Shown piece by piece: positions 6,110 through 10,750 of a DNA stretch of 10,750 nucleotides. The notes below the pieces were generated by a model. That model was not told the origin of the DNA. It saw only the letters and a list, made by a program, of their open reading frames with translations, and searched no databases. The stretch comes from an archaeon (GTDB lineage Archaea > Nanobdellota > Nanobdellia > Woesearchaeales > JAGVOV01). The stretch covers positions 1 through 10,750 of the forward strand of contig JAGVOV010000059.1 of the NCBI GenBank assembly GCA_020052545.1, written 5' to 3'. A program made the position numbers and the translations under genes. Position 1 is the first letter of the stretch. Each line of letters opens with the position of its first letter.

Positions 6110-6277
6110 ATGAGCAAGGGAACAGCAAGCCACGGAAAGAAGTCTGGAAAGAAGACCCACATAAGGTGCAGACGCTGTGGTGAAAGGAGCTATCACATAA
6201 GGAAGGACAAGTGCAGCTACTGCGGCTATGGCCAGAGCTCCAAGCTTCGCGGCTACAACTGGCACAAGCTGAAGTAA
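6110..6277 (+). CDS. rpl37e: Large-subunit ribosomal protein eL37 (L37e)
   Basis: A 55-residue zinc-ribbon ribosomal protein of the archaeal/eukaryotic large subunit. It begins MSKGTASHGKKSGKKTHIRC and carries the four zinc ligands as C20-x-x-C23 and C35-x-x-C38 (CRRCG and CSYCGYG), followed by the basic tail SSKLRGYNWHKLK typical of the family. Full length for archaeal members. The start has AGGTG four bases upstream (AGGTGTAAAATG), an SD match as expected for a second gene in an operon. It is co-transcribed with LSm, 7 bases downstream. The promoter of the next gene begins within four bases of its stop codon. Confidence 0.95.
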   Translation: MSKGTASHGKKSGKKTHIRCRRCGERSYHIRKDKCSYCGYGQSSKLRGYNWHKLK

Positions 6278-6280
6278 ACA

Positions 6281-6288
6281 TTTTATAT
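6281..6288 (+). promoter_or_regulatory. TATA box of the CitG-like gene
   Basis: TTTTATAT lies 22-29 bases before the ATG at 6310, the spacing of a leaderless archaeal promoter. It begins four bases after the eL37 stop codon. It supports 6310 over in-frame starts further upstream, which would overlap eL37. Confidence 0.5.
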
Positions 6289-6309
6289 CCTTCCAATTTT
6301 CTTGGCATC

Positions 6310-7017
6310 ATGGATCCGGACAAGGTTCAGGACTTTGTGACAATGGCATTCTGCCTTGAGGCCATATCTGACAAAGAAGGCTGTACAACAAGATTCTCTG
6401 ACATCCCTGGGAAACCGCTTGAGTCTTTCATCCGTTCTGGCATCAAGTCTGGCAAATTCTTCAGGCTTCTGGCTTCTGAGATGAAAGATAAGCCGGACAT
6501 CTTCGGCCATCTGGTCGAGACAATAATTGAATCAAGGGGGAGCAAGACAATAAACTTCGGGCTTCTTGAGATTATGTTTCCAGCAGTCTATGCAAGGATT
6601 CTATGCAATGATCGCGAGAAGGTTGTCGATACAATACTCAGCATAATGAAGAAAGACAATCAAAGAGACGCGATGAATCTGATAGAAGCGAGGAAAGAGG
6701 CATGGAAGACAAGCGTCAACGAGAATAAGCGCGATTTTTCAGGGCAAGAGTTCAGGGAAGCAAGGTCGCCTTATCGGCTTTACATGATGCTCATGAAAAG
6801 ATGCCCTGAGGGAGACTCAAACTGCCAGTGGGCGGAGCAGTATGAGAGAGGACTTCCATTGTTAAGGGCATTCTTTGAGGATTTCAAAGGAAAGCAGCTT
6901 CTTGAACAAGTCAAGGCATCTTTTGACAGGATAAGGCTTGAAAACCCAGATTTAAGGCTGGGCATCATAGCAGATATGTGCGCCGCGGCTATCTTCCTGC
7001 ATCTGAGCTTTGAATAA
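6310..7017 (+). CDS. Diverged CitG/MdcB-like (triphosphoribosyl-dephospho-CoA synthase family) protein, or unknown helical protein
   Basis: A 235-residue, largely helical soluble protein without signal peptide or membrane segment. Its layout resembles the CitG family (COG1767): an N-terminal FVTMAFCLEAISDKEG segment where CitG has an A-x-L-E-x-S-x-x-K-P-G-N pattern; then FSDIPGKPLESFIRSGIKSG, comparable to the CitG D-F-x-D-x-x-F-E-D-F-L-x-S-x-x-x-x-G segment; then TINFGLLEIMFPAVYAR, comparable to N-T-N-x-G-x-x-L-L-L-A-P-L; later DAMNLIEARKEAWK and WAEQYERGLPLLRAFFEDF, which match the family's spacing. The K-P-G-N motif is degraded to K-E-G-C, so classic activity (making the citrate/malonate-lyase prosthetic-group precursor) is doubtful. 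Some archaea carry family members of unknown function without any citrate lyase. The assignment rests on pattern recognition only. The start is set by the TATA box and by avoiding overlap with eL37. Confidence 0.45.
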   Translation: MDPDKVQDFVTMAFCLEAISDKEGCTTRFSDIPGKPLESFIRSGIKSGKFFRLLASEMKDKPDIFGHLVETIIESRGSKTINFGLLEIMFPAVYARILCNDREKVVDTILSIMKKDNQRDAMNLIEARKEAWKTSVNENKRDFSGQEFREARSPYRLYMMLMKRCPEGDSNCQWAEQYERGLPLLRAFFEDFKGKQLLEQVKASFDRIRLENPDLRLGIIADMCAAAIFLHLSFE

Positions 7018-7057
7018 GTTGGCTAATTGGACTGGCTGCCTGATATGCTGGCAAAAA

Positions 7058-7068
7058 CTATATATAAT
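7058..7068 (+). promoter_or_regulatory. TATA box of tRNA-Leu
   Basis: CTATATATAAT lies 24-34 bases before the mature tRNA 5' end at 7092, a normal archaeal promoter position for a tRNA transcript that begins at or just before the mature end. Confidence 0.55.
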
Positions 7069-7091
7069 ATGATGCTGTCCTAAAACCATAA

Positions 7092-7175
7092 GCGGGAGTG
7101 CCGGAGCGGTCAAACGGGATAGGCTTAGGACCTATTAGCTTAGTGCTTACGCAGGTTCGAGTCCTGTCTCCCGCA
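7092..7175 (+). tRNA. tRNA-Leu, anticodon UAG
   Basis: An 84-base type II tRNA. The acceptor stem pairs GCGGGAG (7092-7098) with CTCCCGC (7168-7174), discriminator A at 7175, and no encoded CCA. The D arm has CCG/CGG with GCGGT in the loop. The anticodon stem pairs ATAGG (7119-7123) with CCTAT (7131-7135) around the loop CTTAGGA, giving anticodon TAG (7126-7128), which reads CUA and other CUN codons for Leu. The long variable arm (7136-7150) and discriminator A are Leu identity features. The T arm has GCAGG, loop TTCGAGT, and CCTGT. No intron is present. A short TTTT (7179-7182) just after the gene may end transcription. Confidence 0.97.
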
Positions 7176-7202
7176 GCCTTTTCAAAAGCCTGGGGAAAGA
7201 AA

Positions 7203-7232
7203 TTGGTGCTATCACCAAGGTGATAGCACTAA
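7203..7232. repeat. Strong inverted repeat: 14-bp arms, 2-base centre
   Basis: TTGGTGCTATCACC (7203-7216) and GGTGATAGCACTAA (7219-7232) are complementary over 14 positions with one G-T mismatch (7205/7230), separated by AA. As RNA it would form a very stable hairpin with the innermost pairs opened. As DNA it resembles an operator or protein-binding dyad. It begins 27 bases after the tRNA gene. No T-run follows, so a simple intrinsic terminator is not supported. Confidence 0.7.
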
Positions 7233-7358
7233 CTGCCTGCAGCTTTCCAAGAAAAATGTGTTCTATCCATTATCCTAAACAACCAAAGAGGTCTTTACCC
7301 GCTTTCTTAGAGGATAGTTAGGCCGAAAACAGAAAGATATTTCAAAAAAGCTGTTATG

Positions 7359-7368
7359 CTATATAATA
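7359..7368 (+). promoter_or_regulatory. Possible promoter for the small ORF at 7422
   Basis: CTATATAATA would start transcription near 7390, giving a roughly 30-base leader that ends with GGTG before the ATG at 7422. A weaker alternative, CTATACAAAT (7392-7401), would give a leaderless start at 7422. Confidence 0.35.
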
Positions 7369-7421
7369 TAGATACGCTGCAGATATGGAAACTATACAAA
7401 TATGGTTGGATCTGGTGTAAA

Positions 7422-7550
7422 ATGCCAGAAATAAGTTTTTCTCATTATAAAGTGATGAAAGGCTTAAAATGCGAAATTTTGGCGGCAGAAGCTTTAAAGG
7501 CAATTTACGAGGTTTTTAGACGTTTTCGGGAAGGAAAACTTTATAAATAA
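7422..7550 (+). CDS. Possible 42-residue small protein, function unknown
   Basis: An ORF of 42 codons beginning MPEISFSHYKVMKGLKCEIL and ending in a basic, probably helical tail EALKAIYEVFRRFREGKLYK. It is preceded by GGTGTAAAATG, the same 11 bases that carry the start of eL37 in this window, so an SD-driven start is plausible. A TATA-like element lies about 60 bases upstream. Its stop codon is inside the TATA box of the S-layer promoter. Against it: short length, AT-rich composition unlike the neighbouring genes, and no recognised family. It could also be a decayed gene end. The hydrophobic face of the last 25 residues suggests an amphipathic helix, perhaps nucleic-acid or membrane binding (inference). 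Confidence 0.35.
   Translation: MPEISFSHYKVMKGLKCEILAAEALKAIYEVFRRFREGKLYK
7532..7548 (+). promoter_or_regulatory. Strong promoter (BRE and TATA) of the S-layer gene
   Basis: GGAAAAC followed by TTTATAAATA resembles a purine-rich TFB-recognition element joined to a near-consensus archaeal TATA box. Transcription should start near 7570, which is about 155 bases before the S-layer ATG and right at the first hairpin of the leader. The TATA box overlaps the stop of the small ORF at 7548-7550. Confidence 0.6.
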
Positions 7551-7569
7551 GTAGACTCATACTATACCA

Positions 7570-7726
7570 GTTTTAGAGTTTAAGCTCTAAATGGCATGCA
7601 TATTACCTATATGCATGTATCGAGGCCAGGTTTGAAAGAACCGAAAAGCCTCAGAGACAGACTTGAGCTCGTTAAGTTCAACGTCAGTCTTTGAACACAC
7701 AAGCTAACACACGGAGGTGTTATATA
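7570..7726 (+). promoter_or_regulatory. Long structured 5' leader of the S-layer mRNA: four consecutive stem-loops and SD
   Basis: Four hairpins follow one another. A: TTTAGAG/CTCTAAA (7572-7578 with 7585-7591). B: CATGCATAT/ATATGCATG (7595-7603 with 7609-7617), loop TACCT. C: GAGGC/GCCTC (7622-7626 with 7648-7652) enclosing GGTT/AACC (7629-7632 with 7639-7642), loop TGAAAG. D: AGAC/GTCT (7659-7662 with 7687-7690) enclosing TTGAGCT/AGTTCAA (7663-7669 with 7675-7681), loop CGTTA. An unpaired A/C-rich stretch (7691-7711) follows, then GGAGGTG (7713-7719), a full SD match, 7 bases before the ATG at 7727. Hairpins were found by eye. A role in mRNA stability or regulation is inference. Confidence 0.6.
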
Positions 7727-10249
7727 ATGAAGGTAAGAAAGGCAGTAAGAAAGATTATAGCCTTGGGATTCACAAGCGCTATGATAGGAGCAACATTGCT
7801 GGGAGCAGCCAATGCCGCAGACCTCAAAGACTTTCCAAGACCATTGTTTGTAGACAATAATGGCGTCTTTAGCGGAAAGTTTGTCGTAGGTGCAGCAGCT
7901 GCAGCAGAAGATGTTCTAGGAGTCAACTCGATTGCCACGGCAGTCCAGGCAGCAGCTTACAAAGAGACATCAGTAAGCGGCTCAGGCGGAAGTGCAGTTT
8001 CAGTTGAAGGCGATGCTTATCAGATAAAGCAGGGCTCAAACATCCTGGAGATCCAGGAAAGCGTTAGCACAGTCAAAGATCAGGCAGACAAGGACGCCTT
8101 GAAGGCATTGGCAGCAGGCAAGTTCACCTCAGGAAGGGGAACATATGACTACGACCAATACTTGAAGTTGCCGGTAGCACAGGTTACGTTTGAGAAGAAC
8201 TCGGGCGGACAGCCAGTTGATGACAGCGACAAGCCAGCTTGGTTCTTGAAGATGAACGCAAGCAGCCAGGTCTATGAGTACCAGCTGAAGTTCGTGACAC
8301 CTGCAGAGTCAGACGAGAGCACAACGCCAAACAGGCTCAAAGACTTTGAGAACAAGAAGATGAACATGCTGGGCAAAGAGATGTCATTGATCAAGGCAAG
8401 CAATTCTTCAGGACTTGAGTTGACCTTCATGGGCGGCGCAATCCAGGATACATTGCAGGAAGGCCAGAGCAAGACATACAAGATTGACGGCAAAGACTAT
8501 GAAGTGACATTGGTCACAGTTGACAGCAACAATAAAGCATTGTTCAAGGTCAACGGCGAGACGACAGACACGTTGCTGGAAAGCGACACATACAGGCTCA
8601 GTGACAACACAGAGATGGGCATCAAGACAGTCTTGACACAGAACTTCGCAGAAGGTAAGAGAATGGTTGAGTTCTACCTCGGCGCAGAGAAGATTGTGAT
8701 GAGCGATGCTAGCGTGACAGATAGTGCATATGGCGGAACAGAAGTCAAGTACAACAACGACAGAGCCTATGACACAGACGTCAAGATCGACGCGACACCT
8801 GGCAGCACCTACAAGCTGAACGCAGTCTATGTCAAGTGGACACCGAGAGACACCTACTATCTAGGAAAGGATGTCAAGTTCTCATCTGTAACAGAGAGAA
8901 AGGGGCAATTGTTCTTGGATGGCTTTGACTATGCATTCAAGGGTGTCAACTTCGGCACGACAGAGAAGGTTGACTTGTCACCGTCAGGAGACAGGCAGTA
9001 TTACTTGAACGTCGTGAACTACAACGGAGACCAGCTGAAGATTCCATATGTATACACAGATGGAACCACAGCAACCTTCGGTACGTCAAGTGATTTGCTG
9101 ACGTTCAACACGAACACATCCGTTGCGAAGAACAACTACTTCCTTGTGAGCAAGCTCACAAACGGAGCAGGCAATGGAAGGAGCGGCTACACGTACTTGA
9201 TGAGATACAGAGGATGTGCGACAAGCAGCTTAATCTGCAGCTTCAGGAATGAGGCCACAGGCGACACGATTGAAGTGCCTATAACAGCAAGCTCGAATCC
9301 GTTTTTTGCGGGATCGTTCACTGTGGGCGGCAATTCGTTCTACTTCGCCTATGACAGCAGAACAAACGACCAGGCAATCTATGTTGACTTGACATCAGTA
9401 GGCTCGACAACGAATGAGACGCTGAGAAACTTGACAGCAGCAAGCGCACCAATCTATACAAAGTATGGTGCACAGGTCGACCTAGGAAAAATGGTCAACA
9501 AAATAGCCAACGGCGCAGCAGCCACCTCATTTGTAGTGTCAACTGAGAAGGCCCAGAGCGCAGCCACCGGCGTATATGACAAATTTAACATAAGCATTAC
9601 GCAGGACACAGCCGATGACAGCTTGAACGCAGGCACACCGACCTTATTGACAGGTAAATGGGCAGGCGACACAACAGGCTTGATATCAGTTGCAGGCAGC
9701 GACGATAGCGAAGCATACAGCCAGTACGGATTGTACATCCACAAGAGAACGGATACAAACAACCCAAGCACTGTAAACCTCGTCTATCCGGACGACCAGG
9801 CAGAAGCATTGGTCTACGTGTCAAGCGGCGAGACAACCACAACGTCAAGCGGAACTCCGGGCGGAGTCACATCAAAGGTGCCAGTTGCTATACCAAGCAG
9901 CGCATCAGTGTTGGACACCGAAGTCAGCAACGCAAAAGGCCAGAACCTTATCGTAGTAGGCGGACCATGCGCGAACAGCGTATCAGCAGCAATTATGGGC
10001 GTCACAGACCCCAATAAGTGCGCTGAGGGATTCGTCGAAGGCAAGGGAATGGTCAAGCTGTATGACTCAGCAGACGGCATGGCAACAGGAAAGGTTGCAT
10101 TGCTGGTTGCAGGTTACAGCGCAGCTGACACCAGGAGAGCAGCAATAGTTGTGGCAAACTACAAGGACTATGCCGCCAAATTCATGGGCAAGGAACTGAC
10201 CGTGACCGGCACAAGCTTGACAGACATAAGCGTTGCAGCAGCCAAGTAA
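7727..10249 (+). CDS. Archaeal S-layer (surface-layer) protein
   Basis: An 840-residue exported protein expected to form the paracrystalline cell-surface coat. It opens with a signal peptide: basic MKVRKAVRKI, hydrophobic core, and a likely cleavage site after GAANA (about residue 30). The mature start ADLKDFPRPLFVDNNGVFSG, with VVGAAAAAEDVLGV soon after, follows the N-terminal S-layer domain of methanogen/DPANN proteins. The middle is beta-rich with few Cys (C497 and C504 close together). A Thr/Ser/Gly linker (around residues 700-720) precedes a conserved C-terminal domain, NLIVVGGPCANSV and LLVAGYSAADTRRAAIVVANY, with C748 and C765, probably a disulfide. Six N-x-S/T sequons suggest N-glycosylation. 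No membrane anchor is visible at the C terminus. The start at 7727 is set by GGAGGTG and the signal peptide; upstream in-frame ATGs lie in the leader. Leu is often TTG here, apparently unlike the neighbours, consistent with high expression. Confidence 0.88.
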   Translation: MKVRKAVRKIIALGFTSAMIGATLLGAANAADLKDFPRPLFVDNNGVFSGKFVVGAAAAAEDVLGVNSIATAVQAAAYKETSVSGSGGSAVSVEGDAYQIKQGSNILEIQESVSTVKDQADKDALKALAAGKFTSGRGTYDYDQYLKLPVAQVTFEKNSGGQPVDDSDKPAWFLKMNASSQVYEYQLKFVTPAESDESTTPNRLKDFENKKMNMLGKEMSLIKASNSSGLELTFMGGAIQDTLQEGQSKTYKIDGKDYEVTLVTVDSNNKALFKVNGETTDTLLESDTYRLSDNTEMGIKTVLTQNFAEGKRMVEFYLGAEKIVMSDASVTDSAYGGTEVKYNNDRAYDTDVKIDATPGSTYKLNAVYVKWTPRDTYYLGKDVKFSSVTERKGQLFLDGFDYAFKGVNFGTTEKVDLSPSGDRQYYLNVVNYNGDQLKIPYVYTDGTTATFGTSSDLLTFNTNTSVAKNNYFLVSKLTNGAGNGRSGYTYLMRYRGCATSSLICSFRNEATGDTIEVPITASSNPFFAGSFTVGGNSFYFAYDSRTNDQAIYVDLTSVGSTTNETLRNLTAASAPIYTKYGAQVDLGKMVNKIANGAAATSFVVSTEKAQSAATGVYDKFNISITQDTADDSLNAGTPTLLTGKWAGDTTGLISVAGSDDSEAYSQYGLYIHKRTDTNNPSTVNLVYPDDQAEALVYVSSGETTTTSSGTPGGVTSKVPVAIPSSASVLDTEVSNAKGQNLIVVGGPCANSVSAAIMGVTDPNKCAEGFVEGKGMVKLYDSADGMATGKVALLVAGYSAADTRRAAIVVANYKDYAAKFMGKELTVTGTSLTDISVAAAK

Positions 10250-10252
10250 GGG

Positions 10253-10290
10253 TTTTCCCTTATTTTTTATTTTTTCTTTACTTTTTTTCT
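10253..10290 (+). terminator. T-rich terminator after the S-layer gene
   Basis: Starting a few bases after the stop codon are repeated T runs of 4, 6, 6 and 7 bases with little else, the usual form of an archaeal intrinsic terminator. No hairpin is needed. It separates the strongly expressed S-layer unit from the radical SAM gene. Confidence 0.7.
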
Positions 10291-10294
10291 AAAA

Positions 10295-10304
10295 CTTTAT
10301 AATG
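10295..10304 (+). promoter_or_regulatory. TATA box of the radical SAM gene
   Basis: CTTTATAATG lies 23-32 bases before the ATG at 10327 and follows an A-rich segment, consistent with a leaderless archaeal promoter. A pyrimidine stretch, CCTCTTTCCT, lies directly before the ATG. Confidence 0.55.
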
Positions 10305-10326
10305 GCTCTTGGTTTACCTCTTTCCT

Positions 10327-10750
10327 ATGGCAGAACTCGTCTTCAAAGACCTTTCTTTCACCGATTCAGGCAGTAAGATAAAAGTAACTTTCCTCAAGAT
10401 ATTCTATTTTGAGATAGACAAGACAGAGCTTGATGATATTGGCGAATACGAGATAATGGCCAGTTCAATCTCTTTTCCGGGAATATCCGAGAAGACGGCG
10501 AGAAACAAGTTCAACAGGCTGCTTGAAGGCGGTTTAGCTAGCCTGAAGAACAGCGTGTCAAAAAATCCGGTGTTCTATATCCACAAAGATTCTGGCATCC
10601 CTTTGAGGGGACTGAACAGCTTTGGCTTGGTCGACAGGAACACCAACATCATAGAGATAAAACCCCTGACAAACTGCAATATGGGCTGCATATTCTGCTC
10701 TGTGGATGAAGGCATTGGAAGCAGGAAAAAGGTCGACTATGTTATCGAGC
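10327..10750 (+). CDS. Radical SAM enzyme, N-terminal part, truncated by window edge
   Basis: The 141 visible codons begin MAELVFKDLSFTDSGSKIKV. After about 100 residues of N-terminal extension comes LVDRNTNIIEIKPLTNCNMG and the radical SAM cluster motif C117-x-x-x-C121-x-x-C124 (CNMGCIFC), which binds the [4Fe-4S] cluster that cleaves S-adenosylmethionine. The following SVDEGIG resembles the uncharacterised archaeal radical SAM group COG2100, whose members carry a similar pre-domain and C-S-V-D-E/A-G after the cluster. The substrate is unknown and the rest of the barrel is outside the window. The start is supported by the TATA box about 27 bases upstream. Transcription is separate from the S-layer gene because of the intervening T-rich terminator. 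Confidence 0.85.
   Translation, partial: MAELVFKDLSFTDSGSKIKVTFLKIFYFEIDKTELDDIGEYEIMASSISFPGISEKTARNKFNRLLEGGLASLKNSVSKNPVFYIHKDSGIPLRGLNSFGLVDRNTNIIEIKPLTNCNMGCIFCSVDEGIGSRKKVDYVIE

Larger units (their letters stand above)
7176..7421 (+). other. AT-rich structured intergenic stretch after tRNA-Leu
   Basis: No gene is recognised in these 246 bases. It holds a 14-bp inverted repeat (7203-7232, separate entry). It also holds a second, nested arrangement: TATCCTAA (7271-7278) can pair with TTAGAGGATA (7307-7316), leaving one bulged base, and encloses AAAG/CTTT arms (7285-7288 with 7293-7296). A TATA-like CTATATAATA (7359-7368) lies near the right end. Two or more structured elements without coding potential could indicate a small non-coding RNA, but none of the standard archaeal RNAs (RNase P RNA, SRP RNA, box C/D) was recognised. 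Confidence 0.35.

Noticed and set aside
6211..6309. Upstream extension of the CitG-like gene
   Set aside because: It would overlap eL37 in another frame and bypass the TATA box at 6281-6288.
7452..7458. GTGATGA, a match to the box C motif of C/D guide RNAs
   Set aside because: No CTGA box D is found within the following 60 or so bases.
7570..7592. GTTTTAGAG at the start of the leader, like the beginning of a type II CRISPR repeat
   Set aside because: Only one copy, no spacers and no cas genes; it is better explained as one arm of hairpin A.
7691..7726. Upstream in-frame start for the S-layer protein
   Set aside because: It would put 12 residues ahead of a perfect signal peptide and would lie upstream of the GGAGGTG ribosome site.
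7154..7726. tRNA-Leu 3' end as an integration site for a mobile element
   Set aside because: No repeat of the tRNA 3' end is seen downstream in the window and there is no integrase.

Overview
The window looks like chromosomal DNA from an archaeon, most likely of the DPANN group (Woesearchaeota/Pacearchaeota-like; inferred from gene content and style, not proven). The archaeal evidence is direct: ribosomal proteins eS8 and eL37, an archaeal Sm-like (LSm) gene immediately before eL37, a tRNA without encoded CCA, an archaeal S-layer protein, and AT-rich TATA elements centred about 25-28 bases before many start codons (leaderless mRNAs). Genes inside operons or with long leaders instead carry Shine-Dalgarno (SD) motifs such as GGAGGTG, GAGGTG or GGTG.

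Positions 1-4808, minus strand, hold a central-carbon block. A promoter upstream of 3650 drives fba (class II fructose-bisphosphate aldolase), rpiB and rpe, joined by 4-bp ATGA overlaps, then a small membrane-protein gene whose ATG follows the rpe stop directly and which appears frameshifted. Downstream, with their own promoters, are a HAD phosphatase and the N-terminal part of transketolase, which runs off the left edge. Aldolase, transketolase, ribulose-phosphate epimerase and ribose-5-phosphate isomerase together supply pentose phosphates from glycolytic intermediates (non-oxidative pentose phosphate route). Upstream of fba is a geranylgeranyl-reductase-like flavoprotein.

Positions 4849-7017 hold an information-processing block: eS8 and a GNAT acetyltransferase on the minus strand, then divergently LSm and eL37 and a protein resembling a diverged CitG (triphosphoribosyl-dephospho-CoA synthase) fold. 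Spacing is so tight that stop codons sit inside neighbouring promoters. The eS8, GNAT and LSm promoters share a pyrimidine motif between the TATA box and the start codon.

Positions 7018-10326 hold tRNA-Leu(UAG), a structured AT-rich stretch of about 550 bases with no large gene (a strong hairpin, a possible 42-residue ORF, a strong promoter and a leader with four consecutive stem-loops), and then an 840-residue S-layer protein followed by T-rich terminator sequence. Positions 10327-10750 begin a radical SAM enzyme cut by the right edge.

The best candidates for something undescribed are the multi-hairpin leader of the S-layer gene with the structured region before it, the shared promoter element, the diverged CitG-like protein and the broken membrane-protein gene.
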